A DNA stretch of 64,000 bases from Tillandsia leiboldiana (lineage: Eukaryota > Streptophyta > Magnoliopsida > Poales > Bromeliaceae): assembly GCA_029204045.2 (NCBI GenBank), contig CM055076.1, forward strand, positions 18,223,269 to 18,287,268. The letters run 5' to 3'. The translations under genes and the position numbers were made by a program. The notes below the pieces were generated by a model. The model had not been told where the DNA came from. It saw nothing but the letters and a program-made list of their open reading frames with translations, and did not search any database. Shown here piece by piece: positions 22,894 through 34,479 of this stretch (its first letter is position 1; every line of letters starts with the position of its first letter).

Positions 22894-25830
22894 ATGTCGT
22901 CATCGGATGCTGCCATCATCGACAACATGGCCGAACCACCCAGACAACCCAGACGCGACAAGAGCAAGGAACCGCGGCTCCGCGTGAGGGAGTCCGTTTC
23001 GCTCGATGACCGTGTTGGCTTGTTGGAAGAAACTATGGCGAAAATTGAAGACAACTACCTAGTCCTGACTCAACATGTGGGAGTGATGGAGGACGAGCTA
23101 CATACCATGGAGGAGAGCGTTGCTGCTGCCATGGGAACCTTTCGCCAACAACTCGAGCAGTTTCGCGCTGACGTTGCTCGTCGCGAGGACGAACGACAGA
23201 CGCTGGTGGATGACCTTGTCACAAGGGTCGATGAGGTCGAGGACCTTAATATGCGGATGACGATCCTCGAGAGGGCGGTGGCTCATGGTGGTGAGGCACC
23301 GAGGGAGCATACCCCAAGGATCCGCATCCCTGAACCCCAGTGCTTCAAGGGGACGCGCGATGAGAAGGAAATTGACAACTTCCTTTGGCACATGGAGCGC
23401 TATCTCAGGGCGTTGCGGCTGGAGGACGAAGAAGACAAAGTCCAAACCGCTTCCATGTACTTGACTAACGATGCCATGCTGTGGTGGCGTCGGAGGTCGG
23501 CGGAGGCCGAGAAAGGCCAATGCGAGTTGAATACTTGGGAGGACTTCGTGCGCGAGCTCAAGGCACAGTTCTACCCCGAGCATGTCGAGTATCTTGCGCG
23601 AAGGCAACTTCGACGGCTCAAGCATACGGGAACCCTCAAGGAGTATGCCAAGGAGTACTCTAAACTGATGCTCTCCATCTCCAGTATGGCTGAGGAGGAC
23701 CGGCTGTTCTTTTTCCTCAACGGTCTCCAACTGTGGGCGAACAAGGAGCTCGTGGGACGAGACGTCAAGGATGTAAGCTCTGCCATAGCCATGGCGGAGA
23801 AGCTACCGGAGTACGAGAGGACGGAGTCTAATCGTGGCAAACCGCCTAAGGTGAGCAAGGCCAAAGGTGGGGGAGACTGTCGCGAGAACAAAGACTACCA
23901 CAAGGGCAAAGAGCAAAAGGGCCCTCCGCAGAAGAAGGTGTCTTGCTATGTCTGCGGAGATGACCATTGGGCGCGCGATTGTCCAAAGAAGAAAGCCGTC
24001 AATGCTGTCCAAGCCGAGGAGGGTGAGGAAGCAGCACAGACGAAGATGGGAGCGCTGCGTCTCGTTAGCGCGATGCAGGGGCAAGCGGGCAGCGGCAAAT
24101 CTCTCAAGAAGGAACTTATGTTCGTCGATGTGACCCTCAATGGGTGGGCCACTCGAGCACTCGTGGACACGGGAGCAACCCACAACTTCATCGTAGCTAC
24201 AGAGGCCAAGCGGTTGGGCCTCAAGCTCGAGAAGGACACGAGCAAGATCAAGTCGGTTAACTCTGAGGCACAACCTGTCACAGGGGTAGCCAAGGGCGTG
24301 TCGATCACTGTAGGACCCTGTGAGGGAACAGGGAACTTCACTGCCGCAACCATCGACGACTTCAAAGTCATTCTCGGCATCGACTTTCTAGCCTCGTCAA
24401 AGGCGGTACCAATGCCACATCTTGGGGCCTTGAGCATCATAGAGGAGGCCGCCCCTTGTATGGTTTTGGCTAGCCGCAGCATACCAACAGAAACCCCTAT
24501 CCTCTCAGCTCTGCAACTGCGGAAGGGAGTGAAGCGTGGGGAGATGACTTATCTTGCGACCATCCGCGAGGTGAGTGAGGAGGGATTCGAGGAGGAAGAC
24601 CTTCCGTCAGAGATTGGTGCTGTCTTGGGGGAGTTCAAGGATGTCATGCCCCAGGAGCTACCCAAGCAGCTTCCACCTAGGAGGGAGGTGGACCATGCAA
24701 TCGAGCTTGAACCTGGCTCCAAGCCAACAGCAAAGGCGCCATACAGGATGGCTCCGCCAGAACTCGAGGAGTTGCAACGCCAGTTGAAGGACCTTCTTGA
24801 AGCAGGCTTCATCAGACTGTCGAAGGCACCCTATGGAGCACCGGTGCTGTTCCAACGGAAGAGTGACGGAAGTTTGCGACTTTGTATTGACTACAGAGCA
24901 CTCAACAAGGTAACAGTGAAAAACAAGTACCCTATCCCGCTAGTCGCGGACCTCTTCGACCAGCTAGGAAGAGCGAAGTATTTCACGAAGCTCGATCTTC
25001 GCTCAGGGTATTATCAAGTGAGAATTGTGGAAGGGGACGAGGAGAAGACCACGTGCGTGACGAGGTACGGGGCCTACGAGTTCTTTGTCATGCCATTCGG
25101 CCTGACGAATGCACCGACAACCTTCTGCACCTTGATGAACAAATTATTCCATCCCTACCTCGACCGCTTCGTGGTAGTGTACCTCGACGATATCGTCGTG
25201 TACAACAACACTCTGGAGGAACATGAGGAGCATCTGCGAATCATCTTTCAAGTGCTGCGGGACAACCAACTTTTCGTCAAAAGAGAAAAGTGCTCCTTTG
25301 CGAAGGAGGAGGTGCATTTCCTTGGCCATTGGATCGGCCAGGGTCAATTGCACATGGACCACCAGAAGATTCGGGTGATCTGCGAGTGGGAGGCGCCCAC
25401 GACGGTGTCTGAGCTGCGATCCTTCCTCGGACTCGTCGACTATTATCGTCGCTTCATCGCGGGCTACTCCGCACGAGCAGCACCTTTGACAGACTTGCTG
25501 AAGAAGTACCAGTCATGGGATTGGACCCCTCAGTGCGCGAAAGCATTCGAGGACCTGAAGCGGGCGGTGACTGAAGAACCGTTGTTGCGACTTCCTGATT
25601 GTCGACAACCATTTGAGGTACACACTAACGCTTCGGACTTCGCCATTGGCGGTGTTCTCATGCAGGAGGGACATCCCATCGCCTATGAAAGTCGCAAGCT
25701 CAACGACACTGAGCGGCGATACACAGTTCAAGAGAAGGAGATGACAGCCATAGTGCATTGTCTAAGGACTTGGAGGCACTATCTCCTCGGAAGCAAGTTT
25801 GTTGTGCGGATGGACAATGTCGCCACAAGC
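22894..25830 (+). pseudogene. Gag-protease-RT-RNase H of chromovirus G
   Basis: One open frame of about 980 codons starts at ATG 22894. It has a coiled-coil-like N-terminus, a retrotransposon gag domain (about 23330-23800, with EYLARRQLRRLKHTGTLKEY), a CCHC knuckle (CYVCGDDHWARDC, about 23944-23982), an aspartic protease (ALVDTGATHNFI, about 24160-24195), a reverse transcriptase (LRLCIDYRALNKVT near 24876, YLDDIVVYN near 25180) and RNase H. The first RNase H acidic position reads HTNAS where most relatives have TDAS, a probable inactivating Asp to Asn change. The frame is cut at 25830 by inserted hAT-end sequence, within the last part of RNase H. Codon use is far more GC-rich than the surrounding DNA. 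Confidence 0.93.
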
Positions 25831-26225
25831 CAAGGAATCAAGTGCCGCCCGTGCCGGGCCGGCACGGGCGGCACGTACCGTGCCCCTCAAAGAGGGGCAC
25901 GGTACAGGGGGGGGTCTCGCACCCCCCCCAGTCTCGAGCGATACCCCAGGGTATCGCTCGAGACGGAGCGATACCCTGAGGGGTATCGCGAGCCGTGCCG
26001 GCCCGTGCCGGCCGGCACGGCCCGTTTTCCATTTTTTTTTTTTTTTTGTTTTTTTTTTTTGTTTTTTCTTTAGATTTTTTTCTGTATTTTTTAAAACAGG
26101 CATAGTTAGGTTTGTTTTTTTTTTTTTTTTTTTTTTAGTCACATGTGTACAGTAATGCATAGTAATTTTTTTGTTTTTTTTTTTAAAAGGTATCACATGT
26201 GCACAGTTTCTAGGGCAAATAAAAG
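25831..26225 (+). mobile_element. hAT 5'-end fragment I inside chromovirus G
   Basis: It starts CAAGGAATCAAGTGCCG, followed by the family's CGGCAC/GTGCCG and GGTATCGCTCG palindromes and then T-rich tracts. A CACATGTGTACAGTA motif (about 26141) is also present near 8767 in hAT A. It has no matching right end and no convincing second copy of the left flank CCACAAGC. It is best read as a truncated element. Confidence 0.8.
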
Positions 26226-26345
26226 AGAAATTAGGGTTTTTCCTTAGCGGATCGGATCCGTACCGCGGGGGGCTCCGCCCCCCGCACCCCCCGTCCGATG
26301 TCAGTGGTGGGCTTCGGGCTCGGGCCTAGCGGCCCGAGCCCTTCG
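26226..26345. other. GC-rich palindromic stretch at the right edge of the replacement in G
   Basis: It contains two near-perfect short inverted repeats, GGGGGCTCCGCCCCC (about 26259-26284) and a GGGCTCGGGCC/GGCCCGAGCCC pair (about 26316-26342). It matches neither the hAT family ends nor Ty3 coding sequence. Its origin is unknown to me. Confidence 0.4.
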
Positions 26346-27242
26346 CTTCCACCACAGACATCCACAACATTGTGAGCGATCGCGACCCAAGGTTCACTGG
26401 CAAATTCTGGACAGAGGTGTTCCGGATCTTGGGGTCGGAATTGCTCTTCTCTACAAGTTTTCATCCGCAGACGGACAGCCAGACGGAGCGGGTGAATGCC
26501 TTGGTGGAGGAATACTTGAGGCATTATGTGAGTGCTAGTCAGAAGGATTGGGTACATTATCTGGATGTGGCCCAATTCTCTTACAATTTGCGGAGGAGCG
26601 AATCTACGAACCACATCCCGTTCGAGCTTGCAACGGGAAGACAGCCGCTCGCTCCCCACTTTGCTGCTGCGGGCGAGCAGGGCCGCAACCCTATGGCCCT
26701 TCAATTCACCTCGCATCTCCAAGAAAAGGGAGACATCGCGAGGGCGTGTTTGGAAAAAGCGGCGACCCTTGGAGTTCATTGAGGGAGACCAAGTCTTGGT
26801 CAAGCTGCAGCCACAACAATTTAAAACATTTCGCAAAATTCATCGCGGTTTGATACGAAAGTACGAGGGCCCGTTCACTGTGGTGAAGCGAGCAGTCAAA
26901 GCGGCCTACAAGTTACAACTACCGGCCAACCTGCGGATCCATCTGGTCTTTCATGCGAGCTGCCTTCGGCCATTCCATGACGACCCCGAGGATCCCATCA
27001 GGAGCGTGTCGCAGCGCGCTCTCGCTACTATGACTACATCCATTGACAAGGACGTCGAGACCTTGCTGGACACTCGCACCATCCGTCGTCGCGGAGTCCC
27101 GCCAAGTGTCGAGTACCTGGTCAAGTGGAAGAACCTCCCGCATGGCGAAGCAAGCTGGGAGAAAGCTGACACTCTCTGGAAATATTCCACAATGATCGAA
27201 GAATTCCAACACCAGCGCGCAGCGAGGGCGTCTGCGCATTAG
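26346..27242 (+). pseudogene. Integrase C-terminal half and chromodomain of chromovirus G
   Basis: The frame resumes inside the integrase core (IVSDRDPRFTGKFW, about 26369-26410) and continues with HPQTDSQTERVN (about 26464-26498), which carries the last catalytic Glu. A one-base-type frameshift lies at about 26745-26765, after which the second frame encodes the GDQVLVKLQPQQ domain, FHASCLRPF (about 26950), and a chromodomain (VEYLVKWKNLPHGEASWEKADTLW cut here into its aromatic-cage parts EYLVKW and ASWE, about 27108-27165). It ends at TAG 27240-27242, just before the purine tract. The integrase zinc finger and first catalytic residue are missing. Confidence 0.9.
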
Positions 27243-27253
27243 GTGGGGGAGGT

Positions 27254-27739
27254 TGTCAGGGACTTAACTTTTTCAGCGGATTTCTCCTTTGCAACCTACC
27301 AAACTCCAAAGGGGAATAACTTCGTGAGGTTTTACTACATCCATCTAGAAGCTTCTTCTCGTATCTCAAGACATCAGACGCGGAAGCCGAAGAGTCACGA
27401 GCTTGTTCAAGTTTTTAGGGTAATAAATGTAGGACTCTTGGGAGCTCGTAGCCTCCCCTTTTAGCTTATGCTTGTACGCCACTTGGCATCTTTTCATTAG
27501 GCATATGGGCGGCGAGTGGTCTATAAAAGGTTGTGACCTCCACCCCCATAGGATAAGTAAGGATCAGTTGTACTTTTCTAATTCCAGAAATACAATTCCT
27601 CTTCTTCAAACTCTCTCTTGCACTCTAACTTAGGGCGAGTAGGTCCAGGTTCGCAAGAGAAGGTGCAGGCTTGCTCACTTCGTGAAGGAAGGCGAGCGCC
27701 GCGCGGACTTTTTAAGCAATTTCGCTTAAGTCCGTGACA
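27254..27739 (+). repeat. 3' LTR of chromovirus G
   Basis: This is the 486-bp partner of 22372-22857. Its right edge, GTGACA|AGGTGCTC, restores the RNase H reading of F when joined to the left flank GAGAAGGT. Confidence 0.95.
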
Positions 27740-29591
27740 AGGTGCTCTAGATAAAGCATCTTTAACCACATTTTCTTGACCTTTCTTGTAAACTAATTCG
27801 TAATCATATCCCATTAATTTGGATATCCATTTTTTCCGACTAGGAGTAGAAACCCTTTGCTCCAACAGATTTTTTAGACTTTGATGATCTGTTTTGACCT
27901 TAAGATGTCTCCCAATTAAATAAGGTCGCCACTTTTGAATTGCAATTACTATTGCTAACATTATTCTTTCATATGTAGAAAGCTGCTTGTTTCTTGGTGG
28001 CAATGGCTTGCTCATAAAAGATATGGGTCTCCCTTTATGCAAAAGGACTACTCCCACCCCCACACCAGATGCATTGGTTTCTACAATATATTCTGCAGAA
28101 AAATCTGGCAAAGCAAAGCACTGGAGCAGTAGAAACTGCTACCTTAAGTTGTTGAAATGCTTGAAGACTTTCGATCCATTTAAAACCTTCTTTTCTTAAC
28201 ATTTAATGTAGAGGTTTACTAATTTTTCCGAAGTCTTTAACAAATCTTCTGTAATACCCTGCTAAGCCCAAAACCCCCCTCAATTCCTTCACAGAATCAG
28301 GTAAAGGCCACTTCAATATTGCCTCCACTTTTTGCTTATCCATAGCAACTCCCTCCTGGCTGATGATGTGGGCCAAATGCTCCAATTGTGCTGCAGCAAA
28401 GACACATTTTTTTTCCTTGACAAATAGTGAATGTTGCGTCAATACGTCAAAAATAGTTCTCGAGTGTAGCTAGTGCTCTTCTTCCCCCTCGCTGTAGATT
28501 AAGATGCCATCAAAAAATACTAATACATACTTCCTCAAATAGGGTTTAAAAATGTGATTCATTAATCCTTAAAAAGTTGAAGGGGCATTAGTAACCCAAA
28601 GGGCATTACTAAAAATTCATAATGGCCCTCGTCGGTGTGAAAAGTTGTCTTGAGAATGTTGGCTTCATGCCAAGGATTTAAGTGCCTATCGGCATAGGCC
28701 GTATCTATCGTACCGTATCGTGCCAACAAGATATTGGCACGATACAGCCTCCGTGCCGATGACACGACTCAAAACTTTCTTTTCTTTAAATTAGTAAGTA
28801 ATTTTTTAAATAAAGTTCAAAAGATTTGATAAAAATATATAATAAGCAATTAAAATATTTTGTTGCTTAAGAAAATACATATTTCATGCCATTATATGTC
28901 AGCAGATATATATTTTTTGTGGCCGGCACGTATTGGCACGACGTGGCACACACCGTGCCATACTGTACCGGCAAGTTTACGGTACAACCCCGTGCCACGA
29001 TACTTAAATCCTTGCTTCATGCATCCTAATTTGGTGATAACCAGATCTTAGGTCCAATTTCGAAAAAAGAAGAGCTCCATTTAATTCATTTTGCAACTCA
29101 TCTACCAGAGGTATAGGAAATCTATCTTTGATGGTGTTGCCATTTAGAGCCCTATAGTCAATGCATAACCTCCAGGAGCCATCCTTTTTCTTAACTAATA
29201 CAACGGGAGAAGAGTACGGGCTGTTACTGGGTCTAATCACTCCTTGTGTCAGCATTTTTTGTACTAGTTTCTCAATTTCAGTCTTTTGGTAAGCAGGATA
29301 TCTGTAGGGTCTAACATTGATTGGCTCAACCCCTTCTTTCAATGGAATTTTGTGATCAAATATTCTAGCCGGTGGAAAACCTTGTGGCTCAGTGAACAAA
29401 TCAGCACATTCTTCTAAAAGGAGTTGTAGTTGCTCGGAGAATAGTTCGCTCGTTTGCTTCCTCCCCTTTCCTTCTTTTATTAATTTTGCATCTACAATCT
29501 CTAGTGCTAATGCATGAATGGAACACAAGTGTGCTGCAGAAATTGTGGTGCTACCTTGAACCATTTTTTTAAGTTCTTTTCCTTCTATCAT
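27740..29591 (-). pseudogene. RT and RNase H of chromovirus F
   Basis: On the minus strand from 29591, I see the pre-RT linker, RT fingers and palm (WRLCIDYRALNGNTIKDRF, about 29170-29110; LDLRSGYHQIRM, about 29050), then a 344-bp MITE (28671-29014) exactly inside the HEA..NILKTTF stretch. The palm and thumb follow (EFLVMPFG near 28610), with the catalytic motif reading FFDGILIYS (about 28510) where FxDD is expected. The connection (LGLAGYYRRFVKDF, about 28240) leads into RNase H (VETNASGVGVGVVLLHKG, about 28085-28035), where TNAS replaces TDAS. The frame reaches DALSRAP (about 27750), where G is inserted. Several frameshifts and stops are present. Confidence 0.92.
28671..29014. mobile_element. 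344-bp hAT MITE in the RT gene of F
   Basis: The ends are CAAGGATTTAAGTGCC and the complement of CAAGGATTTAAGTATCG, with an exact 8-bp duplication CTTCATGC (28663-28670 and 29015-29022). The subterminal GTGCCG/CGGCAC motifs are those of the hAT A family. The interior is AT-rich with no coding content. It is the same length as the MITE at 36995-37338 and closely similar to it. Confidence 0.95.
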
Positions 29592-30829
29592 CTTTAAATC
29601 TGCTCCTTGATACCCCTTGAGAACTACCTTCTATTCCTTGACCTGAAATTCCATTTGTAATTGTTCAAAGTCCCAAAGAATAGGCCCTAGCTGAACTAAC
29701 CAGTGGATTCCTAGCACCTTATCACAACCCCTTAATGGTAATAGTAGTAAATCAACATTAAACTCCAATCCTTGCATTTTCCACTTAAGGATCTGCATAT
29801 TGAAGAACTTAGTAGGTTGTTGCTGTCAGCCACAATTACTTTCACAGCATGAACTTCTTCTAGAGGGCACCCTAGTTTTGCAGCTATGGTAGTATCATAA
29901 AAATTGTGGGTGCTTCCAAAATCAATAAGAATGTGCAATTTCTTATTCTTTACAGTTCTGGATAATCTCGAAGTCCTGTAATCTGGTAACATCACTTGGC
30001 CCGCAAGAGCATGCAACGATATTTGAGGTGTATGTTCAGAATCTTCAGAATAAACATCATCTGAAGTGTATGCTTCCCCAGTGACTACAATAGAATTTGA
30101 TGGCTCTTCTTCGAACAAGTCTATCCTGTACAATTGCTTCTTTTTATGCTGATGGCTAGGAGTATATTGCTCATCACACCAAAAACACAGCCCCTTAGCT
30201 CTTCGTTCATCAAATTCAGCACAAGTAATATTCCTTGAAGGTTTAGCTAGTGTTGAGGTCGTTCCTAGTGTCCCTTGCTGTGTAGGTGTCCTTTGGGCTT
30301 ATAGGGTTTTGGGAATAATTTTGGTTGTTGAAGGGTTTCGGGGTAGGTAATATAGGTGGATTTCCAGTAGTTACCCTCATTCCCCCTTTGTGAAACTTAT
30401 TATGCTCTTCTACTGCCACTTCCTGCAACTTAGCCAAACTCAATGCTCTCTGCAATGTGCGGGGCTGAAACATTCTTATTGAAATTTGGATTTCATCTTT
30501 TAAACCACTGATGAAACAACTCACAGCATATTATTCTGATAAAACTCTATTAAGAAGCATATCAAACTTGGTATTCTAATGCCGATCCTACTTGTTTCAA
30601 ACTCTTAAGCTCAGCCATGTGATCATCAAACAAATCTGACCCAATTCTAGTACTTAAAAGCTGATATGTACTCTTCCCAAGTAGGAACTGAGAGTGTGAG
30701 CCTAGATTTCATTAAAATTTGATGCCATTGTAGAGCCTTTCCTTCTAAATGAATTGCAGCTAATTTGACCTTAGCATCTTCAGCAGTTCCATCAATTTCG
30801 AAGAACTGCTCACAACAATACATCCATCC
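29592..30829 (-). pseudogene. Gag C-terminal part and protease of chromovirus F
   Basis: On the minus strand from 30829, the retrotransposon gag core (KVKLAAIHLEGKALQWHQI, about 30780-30725) continues the frame interrupted by copia E. SCFISGLKDEIQISIRMF follows (about 30524-30470), then a basic segment and a broken zinc-knuckle region (CFWCDE, about 30190-30170). The protease active site reads LIDFGSTHNF (about 29940-29910), where relatives have an Asp-Ser-Gly or Asp-Thr-Gly triad, so it is probably inactive. Stops near 30530, 30600 and 29730 break the frame. Confidence 0.85.
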
Positions 30830-30980
30830 TGAAGAAAACTATGTAGAAAGTATTGATTTTTTATTGAATCAAGATGAATTACAAAGATATATATATACAT
30901 AATATTTCTATAATGAGATATCTAATTTAGGAAAGATAATTTAGGAAAGGTGCCTATAACTATGCTAGCTAAATAGAAAC

Positions 30981-31046
<66 letters not shown>

Positions 31047-31058
31047 CTTTCCATAACA
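30830..31058 (-). repeat. 3' LTR of copia E, with a (TA)n tract
   Basis: This 229-bp LTR contains a run of about 30 TA repeats (about 30986-31044). Outside that run it differs from the other LTR at roughly six positions. Confidence 0.94.
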
Positions 31059-31065
31059 CTCACCC

Positions 31066-31930
31066 TCAAGTTGGAGCATAGATATTAATCATGCCCAACC
31101 TGTTACAAATGTAGTCAACCCGAGCTCCATTCAAAGCTTTTGTGAAGATATCCCCCAACTGGTCTCCAGTCTTAATATAACCTGTTGAAATGATCTTCTG
31201 TTGAATCTTTTCACGGATAAAATGACAATCAATCTCAATATGTTTAGTTCGCTCATGAAATACAGGATTAGAGGCAATATGAAGTGTAGTTTGATTATCA
31301 TTCCATAATTTAGTGGGTTGTGGATTCTTAAGACCAACCTCATCCAATAATTGTTGTACCCACATTACTTCACATACTGATTGTGCCATAGCCTTATATT
31401 CTGATTCAACACTAGAACGAGAGACAACACTCTGCTTCTTCTCCATGACACCAAGTTACCTCCAACAAAAACACAATATCCTGTAGTCGATCTCCTATCA
31501 ACCTTTGAACCTGTCCAATCTGCATCTGAAAACATTCAATATTTGAATGTCCATGGTTCCCGTACAAGATACCACGCCCTAGAGCTCCCTTCAGGTAACA
31601 CAAAATTTGTCCCAAAACGTCCCAATAGGTAACGGTTGGAGAAGACATAAACTGACTTAATACACATATAGAGTATGCAATATATGGTCGAGTCACTGTA
31701 AGATAATTCAATTTGCCAACTAATCTCCTATACCTCTCTGGATCTTCAAATAATTCATCATCTTTGACTGTAAGATGGAGAGTAGGAGCCATTGGTGCAC
31801 TGCAAGGTTTAACTCCTAATTTCCCTGTTTCTGTCAGTAAGTCAAGCACGTATTTCCTCTGAGATAAGAAGATGCCTTTTTTGCATAACTTCAATACCCA
31901 AAAAATATTTCAACACTTCCAAGTTTTTTG
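31066..31930 (-). pseudogene. RNase H end of copia E pol
   Basis: The minus-strand frames carry the connection (QRKYVLDLLTETGKLG, about 31865-31820; PERYRRLVGKLNYLTVTRP, about 31750-31695) and RNase H (SSVESEYKAMAQ, about 31410-31375; HERTKHIEIDCHFIREK, about 31260-31205). The frame ends DIFTKALNG to INIYAPT at 31066, just before the purine tract. At least two frameshifts (about 31540 and 31450) separate the ADADW-like and SRSSVESEY parts. RNase H at the very C-terminus is the copia order. Confidence 0.9.
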
Positions 31931-33440
31931 TTTGAAAGTGAGTTTGAAGGAAAGACTTGAGAGATGAGATTCCTATACTGTCATTCCCGGTGATGATAAT
32001 ATTATCCACATAAACTACTAATAGGATTAGACCAGTCTCAGAATTTCTATAAAACACAGAATGATCACACTTACATTTTTTCATGCCAAACTCCTGAACC
32101 AGTTCACTGAATCTGCCAAACCAAGCGCGAGGACTTTGCTTCAAGCCATATAAGGACTTCCGAAGTCTGCAAACTCGACCCAACTCCCCCGGAGCAACAA
32201 AACCAGGTGGTTGCTCCATATATACCTCTTCTTGAAGATCACCATAGAGAAAAGCATTTTTAATGTCTAACTGGTGCAAAGCCCAATTAGATGTGGCTGC
32301 CAAGGAAATAACTAAGCGAATAGAAGCAAGTTTGGCTACAGGAGAGAAAGTATCATAATAATCAACCCCATATATCTGAGCATGGCCTTTGGCAACAAAG
32401 CGGGCTTTGAGGCGACCTACAGAACCATCTGGATTTACTTTTACAGTGAGTACCCATTTGCAACCGATAACTTTCTTATCTGCAGGTAAAGGTACAAGTT
32501 CCCAAGTACCATTAGCGTCTAAAGCCACCATTTTTTCTTCCATTGCAGTACGCCAGCCAGTATGAGACAAGGCTTCCATAATAGATTTAGGAATCAAAAT
32601 TGTCTCTAGAGAGGTAATCAAACAACGAGAAGAAGAGGACCATCGATCATAAGAAACACAAGATGAAATAGGGTAAGTACACTTACGTTTGCCTTTGCGA
32701 AGAGCAATGGGAAGATCAGAGTAAGAAGTAAGGTCGGTGACTGGATCTTCCAACGAAGAACCTGGTGGACGATTTGAGTCAGGAGTCGCCAATCTCCTAG
32801 AATAGACATGAACAATAGGAGGTTGAATAGGTGCTGATGGAGGAGGAAGAGGTGTTGGAGGACTGGACACCTGTTTGACTGTGTAAATAAGGAGGTCATC
32901 GTTCTCCCCCTGACTTTCATAAATAGACGAGAGAGGAAAGAATGGAGTAGATTCAAAGAACGTAACATCAACAGATACAATATAGCGATTGAGAGTAGGA
33001 GAGAAGCACCGATACCCTTTTTGCAGGCGAGAGTACCCAAGGAAGACACACTTAAGGGACTTTGAATCCAATTTAGTAACCTGAGGACAAACATCGCGCA
33101 CAAAACAAGTACTACCAAAAAGACGAGGTTCAATAGGGAATAAAGATCTAGATGGAAACAAAACAGTATAAGGAATCTCACCATCTAAGATAGACGAAGG
33201 CATATGATTAATCAGAAAACAAGTTGTGGAAACTGCATCAGCCCAAAACTGTTTAGGCACTTTCATTTGAAAGAGAAGGGCACGAGCTACCTCAAGGAGA
33301 TGCCAATTTTTTTGTTCAGCAATCCCATTTTGGGATGAAGTGTCAACACAGGAGGATTGATGAAGTCCATTTTGTGTCATATAGCTGTGAAAATTTTCTG
33401 AAAAGTATTCTTTGCCATTATCACTTCGCAATATATGCAT
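31842..33440 (-). pseudogene. Integrase and RT of copia E
   Basis: This open minus-strand frame of about 530 codons carries the integrase core from RSDNGKEY (about 33425) through SQNGIAEQKN, its C-terminal segment (CVFLGYSRLQKGYRCF, about 33060-33000), a Pro/Ser-rich linker, then reverse transcriptase (IGCKWVLTVKVNPDGSVGRL near 32470-32410, LDIKNAFLYGD near 32270, YGLKQSPRAWF near 32150-32110). The catalytic motif reads VVYVDNIIITG (about 32020-31990). The second Asp of YVDD is Asn, which should abolish polymerisation. The frame is broken near 31900-31870, and upstream of 33440 the integrase finger is in other frames with deletions. Confidence 0.93.
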
Positions 33441-34158
33441 AGAAACATTAAATTGTGTTTTGATTTAATGTTTTGAACGGTTTTTCATTAAATATAACTA
33501 GTAATATGAGAATAATCGTCCACAAAGGTAGCAAATACCTAAAACTTGATTTGAAAACAATAGGACAAGGACCCCAAACATCATAATGGACCTACTCAAA
33601 AGGGGACGATGCCCGTTTATTGACTCTAGATACAGAAGCTAAACGATGATGTTTAGCGAACTGACACAACTCACACTCAAGACTTGACAATGATTGAAAC
33701 TGCGGAAGCAATTTCTTCTAGGTGGATAACGACGAATGTCCCAACCGACAATGAACTTCAAAAGGAGTTAAATTACTGGAGCAAGCAAGAGACCTTGGCA
33801 CCTGGTTGTCAAGGATATAGAGACCTCCAGACTCATTACCTCTACCAAAAATCTGTTTCGTCGTAAGATCCTGAAACAAACAATGATCGGGAATAAATGA
33901 GACAACAATTTAGGGCTCGGGTGAGTTTACTGACGAATAGTAAATTGAAAGAAAACTGGGGTAAACATAAAACAGATGACAAAGAAATTGATGACGTTAG
34001 GTTTACACTGCCAGAACCCATGACACAAGAGGTAGATCCATTAGCTAAAGTAACAGTAGAAGATGTTATATGACCCATTTGGAATTGGAAGACACAAGGC
34101 ATGATGTGGAGTTACTTGACTCGGCGATTGCAGTAATAGAGGAACTGGTGGACTTTAA
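33441..34158 (-). pseudogene. Protease and integrase finger region of copia E
   Basis: Broken minus-strand frames include SKWV- and TVTLANGSTSCVMGSGSVNL-like wording (about 34065-34005), LPQFSFNLLFVSKLT (about 33960-33915) and, further down, the HHCC-finger region. The wording is that of the copia protease-to-integrase segment. Deletions and shifts are frequent. The right edge is the TAA duplication (34156-34158) of the inserted MITE. Confidence 0.75.
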
Positions 34159-34479
34159 GGCTGCGTTTGGTTCGGGTATAAGCGAAAATTAGTTATTCCT
34201 GTGATAGGTATAAGTTCAGGTATAAGCAGGAATTAAAGTAATTTTGTGTTTGGTTTAGTATAAGAGTTGTACCGGGGATAAGAAAAATTGTATTTGGTAA
34301 GCTAAAGAGGAATAAGAAAAATAGAAGGGATTAAATTTTTAATTTAAGATAAAAATTTGACTGATATGATTTTAAATATTTAATTTAAAATATTTATTAA
34401 AAAATTTATTAAAATTTATATTTTACTTATATATATAAAAAAATTATTAAATTTTTTTTGGTTTTTAAAAATTTATAAA

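Larger units (their letters stand above)
22372..27739 (+). mobile_element. Ty3/gypsy chromovirus G with an internal replacement
   Basis: Two 486-bp LTRs (22372-22857 and 27254-27739) start TGTCAGGGAC and end CCGTGACA. They differ at about 7 positions by eye, near 1.4 percent. The 4-bp AGGT borders both sides; a fifth base would overlap the LTR end. A primer-binding site near TTGGTATCGGAGC follows the left LTR, and GGTGGGGGAGG precedes the right LTR. Gag to RNase H is open in one frame. The stretch from the end of RNase H to the middle of integrase is missing and replaced by hAT-end DNA at 25831-26345. The rest of integrase and a chromodomain follow. It lies in F, opposite to F's direction. 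Confidence 0.94.

Noticed and set aside
25762..26196. Long frames across the hAT ends (also 8534-8732, 21431-21838, 56709-57006) as proteins
   Set aside because: They are translations of palindromic CGGCAC/GTGCCG and GGTATCG arrays joined to homopolymer runs, open on both strands by composition.
26359..26366. CCACAACA as the right target duplication of hAT fragment I (left flank CCACAAGC)
   Set aside because: Only six of eight bases match, it lies within integrase coding sequence, and no family right end stands before it.
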